DNA of 64,000 bases from Paraburkholderia sp. Ac-20340 (GTDB taxonomy: Bacteria; Pseudomonadota; Gammaproteobacteria; Burkholderiales; Burkholderiaceae): assembly GCF_017104965.1 (NCBI RefSeq), contig NZ_JAAGPR010000030.1, positions 1 through 64,000 on the forward strand, read 5' to 3'. The notes under the pieces were generated by a model that saw only the letters and a program-made list of their open reading frames with translations, made no database searches and was not told the origin of the DNA. Shown one piece after another: positions 55,716 to 62,776 of this stretch (position 1 is its first letter; every line of letters begins with the position of its first letter). Made by a program: the position numbers and the translations under genes.

Positions 55716-56144
55716 TTAGTGCGCGCGCGTCAGGTACGCATTGAACCCATGATCGAGATAGGCCGTGAGCGGCAGATCGTCGCTCAGCATGGCCGCATCG
55801 ATATCGGCGAGTTCTGCGGTGCGTTGTTGGTCTTCGAAATAGGCAATCGCGAACAGGCCGGCGACCAGTGCAGCCAGCGGCCAGGCCAGCGCGAAGCGCG
55901 CCAGCGCCGAGCGGCGGCGCGGCGGCAAGCCACCCGGCAGCGCGCCGATGTTACCGACACCCGCTGCGGCCAGCGACGGCACGCGCACGAGCACCGGCTC
56001 GGCCTTCTTGCGGGCGAGCGCGGCCTTGCGGGCAGCGGTAAGGCGGACAGTGGTGGAGGACGGCAGGTTGGCCGCGCTTTCGTCGAGCGCGCGACGCATC
56101 CCCTGCACGAACTCAAGTTCTTTGTGTTCGAGAGCGGAGCTCAT
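55716..56144 (-). CDS. DUF3619 family protein, putative anti-sigma factor
   Basis: A 142-residue protein with a soluble N-terminal about 75 residues (KELEFVQGMRRALDESAANL), a positively charged segment, one membrane helix (FALAWPLAALVAGLFAIAYF, about 85-104) and a short outer part. Its start overlaps the sigma-factor stop (ATGA). Size, topology and coupling are those of an anti-sigma factor, but the HxxxCxxC zinc motif is absent, so that role is an inference. Confidence 0.8.
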   Translation of the reverse strand: MSSALEHKELEFVQGMRRALDESAANLPSSTTVRLTAARKAALARKKAEPVLVRVPSLAAAGVGNIGALPGGLPPRRRSALARFALAWPLAALVAGLFAIAYFEDQQRTAELADIDAAMLSDDLPLTAYLDHGFNAYLTRAH

Positions 56145-56704
56145 AGCGTGATTCCTTTGGCCTTGAGCGCCTGAGCCAGCGTGTGGGTCGCCCGCGAACA
56201 GTGCGTTTTCACGCTACCTTCGGAGCAACCCATGGCGGCGGCGGTTTCGGCGACATCCATATCTTCCCAGTAACGCATCAGAAACGCCTCCCGTTGACGT
56301 GCCGGTAATTTCTGGATTTCTTCTTCGATCAGCTTGAGGACCTGTTCGCGCTCGAATTGCTGTTCGCTGCTCTCGACGCCGGGCGAGCCCGATTGCGACT
56401 CGAAGGTTTCGAGAATGTCGAACTCCTCGTCGTCGGCGCCGCCGAGTGACGAGAAAAGGCTCACCCACGTATTGCGTACTTTCTGCCGACGAAAATAGTC
56501 GTGCATCGTATTTTGCAAAATACGCTGGAAGAGCAGGGGGAGTTCGGCAGGCGGGCGGTCTCCGTATTTTTCCGCGAGCTTGATCATCGCGTCCTGCACG
56601 ATATCGAGCGACGCATCGTCGTCGCGCACGGCGTAGACCGTCTGCTTGAACGCGCGTCTTTCGACGCCCGCCAGGAAATCGGCGAGTTCCTTGTCTGATG
56701 CCAT
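56141..56704 (-). CDS. ECF-type RNA polymerase sigma factor
   Basis: A 187-residue sigma-70 family factor with only regions 2 and 4. Region 2 includes AVRDDDASLDIVQDAMIKLAEKYG and FQRILQNTMHDYFRR; region 4 has LPARQREAFLMRYWEDMDVAETAAAMGCSEGSVKTHCSRA. An acidic linker of about 35 residues joins them. It is the first gene of a four-gene envelope cluster (DUF3619, DUF3106, RDD), so it probably answers an envelope signal. The promoter it recognises was not identified. Confidence 0.92.
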   Translation of the reverse strand: MASDKELADFLAGVERRAFKQTVYAVRDDDASLDIVQDAMIKLAEKYGDRPPAELPLLFQRILQNTMHDYFRRQKVRNTWVSLFSSLGGADDEEFDILETFESQSGSPGVESSEQQFEREQVLKLIEEEIQKLPARQREAFLMRYWEDMDVAETAAAMGCSEGSVKTHCSRATHTLAQALKAKGITL

Positions 56705-57084
56705 CCGTTGCAGGGCGCCGCCACCAGCGTACGCGTAATCGTTCGAAAAATGTCGTAAAACCCGCGGATGCTAGCAAATTTTCGTGCAAGCGGGGGAGCA
56801 GTCCGGCCAGACGTTTGCTTGCCCTTTGCTTTCAGGCTTGCATAACGCATAAACGCCGCTTTCAGCGGGCTTTGGAGGATTTTGCATCATCCTTGCGGCT
56901 GGCTTGCGTTTATCTTGCCTCGAGCGACTGGCGGGCGTGTATGGGGTGCGTATCTTAAGGGCGGGTTGATGACAGATGCCACCGGTTCGCAAGTGGTCCG
57001 ATTGTGGACCCATCGCGAATTCGGGGCAAATTCGTCGCGCCCGCAACGTTTATTCCCGATGCGAGCGGAATACAAAATAAGCGC
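56705..57084. other. Divergent intergenic region between the sigma factor and ilvI
   Basis: About 380 bases, lower in GC than the flanks, without a supportable gene. The minus-strand sequence TGCTAGCAT near 56768-56776 could be an extended -10 for the sigma operon. Confidence 0.35.
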
Positions 57085-57113
57085 TTGACCGAATGCTTTC
57101 GAGCCGCTATCTT
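57085..57113 (+). promoter_or_regulatory. Promoter of the ilvI operon
   Basis: TTGACC, a 17-base spacer and TATCTT form a good sigma-70 promoter. Transcription should start near 57120, about 138 bases before ilvI and 40 before the small leader ORF. Confidence 0.7.
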
Positions 57114-57159
57114 CGACGGTTCGCAACATAAGTGACTTGTCTCAATTCAGGTGTGGCCC

Positions 57160-57261
57160 ATGAGGCTCATCTGTCAACTGGACGCGCCGCTTGAACCCGA
57201 GCCACAAGCCCGGCAGAGAGCACCCGATCAATTTTTTGCCGAAAATTCGAAAGGTGAATGA
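57160..57261 (+). CDS. Small upstream ORF coupled to ilvI (33 residues)
   Basis: ATG 57160 with AGGTG 7 bases upstream opens a 33-codon frame (MRLICQLDAPLEPEPQARQR, then 13 more residues) whose TGA overlaps the ilvI ATG (GAATGATG). The location on the predicted leader and the 4-base overlap suggest translational coupling. It is not rich in Ile, Val or Leu codons, so it does not look like a classical attenuation peptide. Not certain to be translated. Confidence 0.5.
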   Translation: MRLICQLDAPLEPEPQARQRAPDQFFAENSKGE

Positions 57262-59036
57262 TGAATATGCCCAGCGCGGAATTCTCCACGTCGGTCCCCT
57301 CTTCGCAAGAATCTGACCCTCAAGCTCAAAACTCCATCGGCGGAACCGTGCTGATGAAGGCGCTCGCCGACGAGCAGGTCGAATTCATTTGGGGTTATCC
57401 CGGCGGCTCGGTACTCTACATCTACGACGAGCTGTACAAGCAGGACAAGATCCAGCACGTTCTCGTGCGCCACGAACAGGCAGCCGTGCATGCGGCCGAC
57501 GCCTACGCGCGTTCGACCGGTAATGTCGGCGTGTGTCTCGTGACCTCGGGACCTGGCGTCACCAATGCGGTGACGGGCATCGCGACGGCCTATATGGATT
57601 CGATCCCGATGGTGATCATCAGCGGCCAGGTGCCTACCGCCGCGATTGGTCAGGACGCCTTCCAGGAGTGCGATACGGTCGGCATCACGCGTCCCTGCGT
57701 GAAGCACAACTTCCTCGTGAAGGACGTGCGCGATCTCGCCGCTACCGTCAAAAAAGCTTTCTACATTGCGCGCACCGGCCGTCCCGGCCCCGTGCTGATC
57801 GACATTCCGAAGGACGTGTCGAAGACGCCGTGCGCGTATGAACCGGTGAAGAACGTCGCGCTGCGCTCGTACAACCCGGTCACCAAAGGCCACTCGGGGC
57901 AGATCCGCAAGGCGGTTTCGCTGCTCCTCTCGGCCAAGCGTCCGTATATCTACACCGGCGGCGGCATCATCCTCGCGGATGCGTCGCGCGAACTCAACCA
58001 GTTCGCCGATCTGCTCGGCTACCCGGTCACGAACACGCTGATGGGTCTGGGCGGCTATCGCGCAAGCGACCGCAAGTTCCTCGGCATGCTCGGCATGCAC
58101 GGCACCTACGAAGCCAACATGGCCATGCAGCACTGCGACGTGCTGATCGCCATCGGTGCGCGCTTCGACGACCGTGTGATCGGCGATCCGGCGCACTTCG
58201 CCTCGCGTCCGCGCAAGATCATTCACATCGACATCGACCCGTCGTCGATCTCGAAGCGTGTGAAGGTCGATATCCCCATCGTCGGCGACGTCAAGGAAGT
58301 GCTCAAGGAGCTCATCGAGCAGCTTCAGCACGCCGAACACGGCCCCGATACGGCGGCGCTCGCCGACTGGTGGAAGGACATCGAAGGCTGGCGCGAGAAG
58401 AACTGCCTGAAGTTCGACCGTTCGAGCGACATCATCAAGCCGCAGTACGTGGTGGAAAAGGCGTGGGAACTCACGGGCGGCAACGCGTTCGTGTGTTCGG
58501 ACGTCGGCCAGCACCAGATGTGGGCTGCGCAGTTCTACCGCTTCAACCAGCCGCGCCGCTGGATCAACTCCGGCGGTCTCGGCACGATGGGCTTCGGCCT
58601 GCCGGCGGCGATGGGCGTGAAGATGGCGCACCCGGACGACGACGTGCTGTGCATCACGGGCGAAGGCTCGATCCAGATGTGTATTCAGGAGCTGTCGACC
58701 TGCAAGCAGTACGACACGCCCGTGAAGATCATTTCGCTGAATAACCGCTACCTCGGCATGGTCCGCCAGTGGCAGCAGATCGAATACAGCAAGCGCTATT
58801 CGCATTCGTACATGGATGCGCTGCCTGACTTCGTGAAGCTCGCCGAAGCGTACGGCCACGTCGGCATGCGGATCGAAAAGACCGCGGACGTCGAACCGGC
58901 GCTCAAGGAAGCGCTGCGTTTGAAGGACCGCACGGTGTTCCTCGATTTCCAGACCGACCCTTCCGAAAACGTCTGGCCGATGGTTCAGGCCGGCAAGGGC
59001 ATCACCGAGATGCTGCTCGGTTCGGAAGACCTGTAA
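57258..59036 (+). CDS. ilvI: Acetolactate synthase large (catalytic) subunit
   Basis: A 592-residue ThDP/FAD enzyme, first common step of valine, leucine and isoleucine synthesis. It has the cofactor glutamate in VRHEQAAVHAADAYAR (about residue 73), the FAD-binding central domain with DVLIAIGARFDDRVIG, and the ThDP motif GEGSIQMCIQELSTCKQY with SLNNRYLGMVRQWQQ, where the tryptophan associated with herbicide sensitivity is conserved. About 30 polar N-terminal residues precede the fold. ilvH follows after 115 bases. Confidence 0.97.
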   Translation: MMNMPSAEFSTSVPSSQESDPQAQNSIGGTVLMKALADEQVEFIWGYPGGSVLYIYDELYKQDKIQHVLVRHEQAAVHAADAYARSTGNVGVCLVTSGPGVTNAVTGIATAYMDSIPMVIISGQVPTAAIGQDAFQECDTVGITRPCVKHNFLVKDVRDLAATVKKAFYIARTGRPGPVLIDIPKDVSKTPCAYEPVKNVALRSYNPVTKGHSGQIRKAVSLLLSAKRPYIYTGGGIILADASRELNQFADLLGYPVTNTLMGLGGYRASDRKFLGMLGMHGTYEANMAMQHCDVLIAIGARFDDRVIGDPAHFASRPRKIIHIDIDPSSISKRVKVDIPIVGDVKEVLKELIEQLQHAEHGPDTAALADWWKDIEGWREKNCLKFDRSSDIIKPQYVVEKAWELTGGNAFVCSDVGQHQMWAAQFYRFNQPRRWINSGGLGTMGFGLPAAMGVKMAHPDDDVLCITGEGSIQMCIQELSTCKQYDTPVKIISLNNRYLGMVRQWQQIEYSKRYSHSYMDALPDFVKLAEAYGHVGMRIEKTADVEPALKEALRLKDRTVFLDFQTDPSENVWPMVQAGKGITEMLLGSEDL

Positions 59037-59151
59037 CGGTATTTGCACGGCGCCGTTTCGACCTCGCGCGGCGCGCGCTCACACAAAGGGCGCGCGGGCT
59101 CGCGGGGAAGGGCGGCAGTCACGCTCAACTGGATAAATCGCGGATCACATC

Positions 59152-59643
59152 ATGAGACACATTATTTCCGTTCTGCTGGAAAACGAGCCGGGCGCGCTGT
59201 CGCGCGTGGTCGGTCTGTTCTCCGCACGCGGCTACAACATTGAAACCTTGACGGTGGCGCCGACCGAAGACCGTTCGCTGTCGCGCATGACCATCGTTTC
59301 CATTGGCTCGGACGACGTGATCGAACAGATCACGAAGCATCTGAACCGCCTGATCGAGGTGGTGAAAGTGGTCGACCTTACCGAGGGCGCCCACATCGAA
59401 CGCGAGCTGATGCTGATCAAGGTAAGGGCGGTTGGGAAGGAACGTGAGGAGATGAAACGGATGGCGGACATTTTCCGCGGTCGCATCATCGACGTCACGG
59501 AAAAGACCTACACGATCGAACTGACGGGTGCGAGCGACAAGCTCGACGCGTTCATCGAGGCGATCGACGCCACCGCGATTCTCGAAACCGTCCGCACGGG
59601 CGGCTCGGGCATCGGGCGCGGAGAGCGCATTCTGAAGGTGTAA
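59152..59643 (+). CDS. ilvH: Acetolactate synthase small (regulatory) subunit
   Basis: A 163-residue regulatory subunit that binds valine and activates the large subunit. The N-terminal ACT domain starts MRHIISVLLENEPGALSRVVGLFSARGYNIETLTV and continues to TKHLNRLIEVVKVVDL; the C-terminal domain includes MADIFRGRIIDVTEKTYTIELTG. Length is standard. Confidence 0.97.
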   Translation: MRHIISVLLENEPGALSRVVGLFSARGYNIETLTVAPTEDRSLSRMTIVSIGSDDVIEQITKHLNRLIEVVKVVDLTEGAHIERELMLIKVRAVGKEREEMKRMADIFRGRIIDVTEKTYTIELTGASDKLDAFIEAIDATAILETVRTGGSGIGRGERILKV

Positions 59644-59676
59644 CCCGACCACAGTCGATCTTGCACCGAAACTTGA

Positions 59677-59704
59677 CTGGATGCGCTCTTCAAGACGCAT
59701 CCAG
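59677..59704 (+). other. Stable hairpin between ilvH and ilvC
   Basis: CTGGATGCG pairs perfectly with CGCATCCAG, and TCTT pairs with AAGA inside, giving up to 13 pairs with a bulge. There is no T-tract after it. It may protect or separate the ilvC message. Confidence 0.6.
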
Positions 59705-59761
59705 CGCAGCACAAGCTAATAGCAGTACCGAAATTCACCAGACTCTCGCCAAGGAACCAAC

Positions 59762-60778
59762 ATGAAAGTTTTCTACGACAAGGACGCCGATCTCTCCCTC
59801 ATCAAGGGCAAGCAGGTCACGATCATCGGTTACGGCTCGCAAGGCCACGCACACGCGCTGAACCTGAAAGACAGCGGCGTGAACGTCACGGTCGGTCTGC
59901 GCAAGAACGGCGCATCGTGGAGCAAGGCTGAGAACGCCGGCCTGCAGGTCAAGGAAGTGGCCGAAGCGGTGAAGAGCGCTGACGTCGTCATGATGCTCCT
60001 GCCGGACGAGCAGATCGCCGATGTCTACGCGAAGGAAGTCCACGCGAACATCAAGAACGGCGCAGCCCTCGCATTCGCGCACGGCTTCAACGTTCACTAC
60101 GGCGCTGTGATCCCGCGCGCTGATCTGGACGTCATCATGATCGCGCCGAAGGCTCCGGGCCACACGGTTCGCGGTACGTACTCGCAAGGCGGCGGTGTGC
60201 CCCACCTGATCGCTGTCCACCAGGACAAGTCGGGCGCAGCACGTGACATCGCCCTGTCGTACGCAGCAGCGAACGGCGGCGGCCGTGCCGGCATCATCGA
60301 AACGAACTTCCGCGAAGAAACGGAAACCGACCTGTTCGGCGAACAGGCAGTTCTGTGCGGCGGTACGGTCGAGCTGATCAAGGCTGGCTTCGAAACGCTG
60401 GTGGAAGCGGGCTACGCGCCGGAAATGGCGTACTTCGAGTGCCTGCACGAACTGAAGCTGATCGTCGACCTGATCTATGAAGGCGGCATCGCCAACATGA
60501 ACTACTCGATCTCGAACAACGCCGAATACGGCGAGTACGTGACCGGCCCGCGCGTCGTCACGTCGGAGACGAAGAAGGTCATGAAGGAAGTCCTGAAGGA
60601 CATCCAGACCGGCGAATACGCCAAGAGCTTCATCCTGGAAAACAAGGCCGGCGCACCGACGCTGCAATCGCGCCGCCGCCTGGGCGCCGAGCACCAGATC
60701 GAAACGGTCGGTGCAAAGCTGCGCGCGATGATGCCGTGGATCGCTGCAAACAAGCTGGTCGACCAGTCGAAGAACTAA
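59762..60778 (+). CDS. ilvC: Ketol-acid reductoisomerase (class I)
   Basis: A 338-residue enzyme converting acetolactate and acetohydroxybutyrate to the dihydroxy acids with NADPH. It has the Rossmann motif IIGYGSQGHAHALNLKDSG, the beta2-alphaB loop GLRKNGASWSKA consistent with NADPH, the metal ligands in ETDLFGEQAVLCGG, and the ECLHELKLIVDLIYEGG knot. It is unusually rich in high-use codons, as expected for an abundant protein. CAAGGAACC precedes the ATG. Confidence 0.98.
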   Translation: MKVFYDKDADLSLIKGKQVTIIGYGSQGHAHALNLKDSGVNVTVGLRKNGASWSKAENAGLQVKEVAEAVKSADVVMMLLPDEQIADVYAKEVHANIKNGAALAFAHGFNVHYGAVIPRADLDVIMIAPKAPGHTVRGTYSQGGGVPHLIAVHQDKSGAARDIALSYAAANGGGRAGIIETNFREETETDLFGEQAVLCGGTVELIKAGFETLVEAGYAPEMAYFECLHELKLIVDLIYEGGIANMNYSISNNAEYGEYVTGPRVVTSETKKVMKEVLKDIQTGEYAKSFILENKAGAPTLQSRRRLGAEHQIETVGAKLRAMMPWIAANKLVDQSKN

Positions 60779-60848
60779 TCTGACGGTTTTGCTCTGAGTG
60801 GCTGTGCGGTTTAACCGCTGCGCAGCCCTCATACCCGATCGGATTCAA

Positions 60849-60888
60849 CAAAAGCCGCCCAGGTGGGATGAAGCCTGGGCGGCTTTTG
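60849..60888 (+). terminator. Terminator after ilvC
   Basis: AAAAGCCGCCCAGG pairs with CCTGGGCGGCTTTT, 14 bp, loop TGGGATGAAG. Confidence 0.92.
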
Positions 60889-60924
60889 CTATGCTACGGT
60901 TTTCAAAATAATAGCGAAGCCACT

Positions 60925-61578
60925 ATGAATTACCCTCATCCGATCATCGCGCGCGAAGGCTGGCCGTTCATCGCCATTGCGGCCGTCGTGACGCTCTTGA
61001 TCCATGCGGTCGCAGGCTTCGGATACGCCTGGCCGTTCTGGCTCATCACGATCTTCGTCGTTCAGTTCTTCCGCGATCCGCCGCGCCCGATCCCCACCCA
61101 GGCCAATGCCGTGCTGTGCCCGGCCGACGGTCGCATCGTTGCGGTCGAAACCGCGCACGATCCGTATGCCAACCGTGAAGCGCTGAAGATCAGCGTGTTC
61201 ATGAACGTTTTCAACGTGCACTCGCAGCGCTCGCCGGTGGACGGCGCCGTCGCCAAGGTCGAGTACTTCCCGGGCGCGTACCTGAACGCCGCCATCGACA
61301 AGGCGTCGACCGAGAACGAACGCAACGCCGTCGTGCTGACGATGGCGGACGGCACGACCGTCACCTCGGTCCAGATCGCCGGTCTGATCGCGCGCCGTAT
61401 TCTCTGCTACGTGCGCGCAGGCGAGCCGCTCTCGCGCGGCCAGCGCTATGGCTTTATCCGCTTCGGCTCGCGCGTCGACGTGTATCTGCCGGTGGGCAGC
61501 CGTCCGCGCGTGTCGATCGGCGAGAAGGTGTCTGCCTCGTCGACGATCCTCGCTGAACTGCCGACCCAATCGGCATAA
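60925..61578 (+). CDS. psd: Phosphatidylserine decarboxylase (short, type A form)
   Basis: A 217-residue proenzyme that makes phosphatidylethanolamine. Two N-terminal hydrophobic segments (FIAIAAVVTLLIHAV, WLITIFVVQFF) anchor it; VLCPADGRIVAV and FMNVFNVHSQRSPVDG are family motifs. Self-cleavage is expected at Gly-Ser in IRFGSRVDVYLP to form the pyruvoyl group. ATG 60925 is the family start; 19 open codons before it overlap the ilvC terminator. It is followed by pssA after 11 bases, so the two lipid steps are co-expressed. Confidence 0.94.
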   Translation: MNYPHPIIAREGWPFIAIAAVVTLLIHAVAGFGYAWPFWLITIFVVQFFRDPPRPIPTQANAVLCPADGRIVAVETAHDPYANREALKISVFMNVFNVHSQRSPVDGAVAKVEYFPGAYLNAAIDKASTENERNAVVLTMADGTTVTSVQIAGLIARRILCYVRAGEPLSRGQRYGFIRFGSRVDVYLPVGSRPRVSIGEKVSASSTILAELPTQSA

Positions 61579-61589
61579 GGAGGGTAGCG

Positions 61590-62465
61590 ATGGCCGGACT
61601 CAAACCGCGTCGACCCCGTAATCCCGGCGGCGCACCGCTGCCGCGCCCGTTCCGCCGCAACAAGGCGGTGCAGGAATCCGTGGGGCCGGCGGCGGGTCGC
61701 CGCGCCGCGCGCCAGGAATTCCTGAAGAAGCGCGGCATCTATCTGCTGCCCAATGCGTTCACGACGGCCGCGCTGTTCTGCGGCTTCTTTGCGGTCGTGC
61801 AGGCCATGAATGTGCGCTTCGAAGTGGCGGCCATCGCCATCTTCGTGGCCATGGTGCTCGACGGCATGGACGGGCGTGTGGCGCGCATGACGCATTCGCA
61901 GAGCGCATTCGGCGAGCAGTTCGACAGTCTGTCGGACATGGTCTCGTTCGGCGTGGCGCCGGCGCTCGTGATGTACGAGTGGGTGCTCAAGGATCTCGGG
62001 CGCTGGGGCTGGCTTGCGGCCTTCGTCTACTGCTCGGGCGCGGCGCTGCGTCTTGCGCGCTTCAATACCAACATCGGTTCGGTGGACAAGCGTTTCTTCC
62101 AGGGCCTGCCCAGCCCGGCTGCGGCCGCGCTGATCGCCGGTTTCGTGTGGCTCGCCACCGACAACCGCGTGCCGGTGAAGCTGTCCTGGCTGCCGTGGGT
62201 CGCCTTCGTGCTGACGATCTACGCGGGCGTGACGATGGTGTCGAACGCGCCGTTCTACAGCGGCAAGGCGCTCGACGTGCGGCATCGCGTGCCGTTCGCG
62301 GCCACGCTGCTGGTGGTGGTGGCGTTCGTGCTGGTGTCGTCCGATCCGCCGCTGATGCTGTTCGGCCTGTTCGTGCTGTACGGCCTGTCGGGCTATGTCT
62401 TCTGGGGCTGGCAGTCGCTGCGCGGGCGTCATAACCCGGCGCGCTCGTCGCCTCGGGAGCGCTAG
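61590..62465 (+). CDS. pssA: CDP-diacylglycerol-serine O-phosphatidyltransferase
   Basis: A 291-residue CDP-alcohol phosphotransferase that makes phosphatidylserine, the Psd substrate. A basic 45-residue lead precedes about eight membrane segments. The signature DG-x2-DGR-x8-G-x3-D is present as DGMDGRVARMTHSQSAFGEQ followed by FDSLSD. AAGGAGG upstream of the ATG is the strongest ribosome-binding site in the window. Confidence 0.95.
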   Translation: MAGLKPRRPRNPGGAPLPRPFRRNKAVQESVGPAAGRRAARQEFLKKRGIYLLPNAFTTAALFCGFFAVVQAMNVRFEVAAIAIFVAMVLDGMDGRVARMTHSQSAFGEQFDSLSDMVSFGVAPALVMYEWVLKDLGRWGWLAAFVYCSGAALRLARFNTNIGSVDKRFFQGLPSPAAAALIAGFVWLATDNRVPVKLSWLPWVAFVLTIYAGVTMVSNAPFYSGKALDVRHRVPFAATLLVVVAFVLVSSDPPLMLFGLFVLYGLSGYVFWGWQSLRGRHNPARSSPRER

Positions 62466-62487
62466 GGCGCATCGATTGATGTCATCC

Positions 62488-62518
62488 AAAGGGCTGCGCA
62501 CTCGCGCGGCCCTTTTTG
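62488..62518 (+). terminator. Terminator after pssA
   Basis: AAGGGCTGCGC and GCGCGGCCCTT form an 11-bp stem (one T-G) with loop ACTC, followed by TTTTTGTTTT. Confidence 0.88.
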
Positions 62519-62550
62519 TTTTGGCGGCACACATCGCGGTCGCACCCGGA

Positions 62551-62579
62551 TTGCGCTATCGCCCGAATCCGGCTATAGT
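62551..62579 (+). promoter_or_regulatory. Promoter of the leuA leader and leuA
   Basis: TTGCGC, a 17-base spacer and TATAGT. The predicted start (about 62586) coincides with the A of a small ORF start codon. It lies just beyond the pssA terminator. Confidence 0.65.
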
Positions 62580-62585
62580 CGGCTG

Positions 62586-62669
62586 ATGGACAGCATCCAG
62601 TTCCCCTTCTTCTCCCTTCAAGCCGGCGCGCCCCTACGCACGCTAGCGCTAGCGCGCCTGCCGCGCTGA
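62586..62669 (+). CDS. Candidate leuA leader peptide (27 residues), probably leaderless
   Basis: ATG 62586 opens a 27-codon frame (MDSIQFPFFSLQAGAPL then 10 residues). Five of its codons are Leu and three of these are CTA (62634, 62643, 62649), a codon almost absent from the neighbouring genes. Two CTA codons lie in a perfect 14-bp palindrome, CGCTAGCGCTAGCG (62641-62654). It has no ribosome-binding site, and the promoter start falls on its ATG. A further hairpin (GCGTCGCC-ATC-GGTGGCGC, 62705-62723) and a T5 run (62740-62744) lie before leuA. This is the layout of leucine attenuation, inferred not shown. Confidence 0.6.
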   Translation: MDSIQFPFFSLQAGAPLRTLALARLPR

Positions 62670-62776
62670 TCTCGCTCGCCCTCCGTAAGCCTCGTTCATT
62701 GTCAGCGTCGCCATCGGTGGCGCGAACACCCAAAATCCGTTTTTAGACACTGAACAAGTCCCCCCGGAGACCCAAA

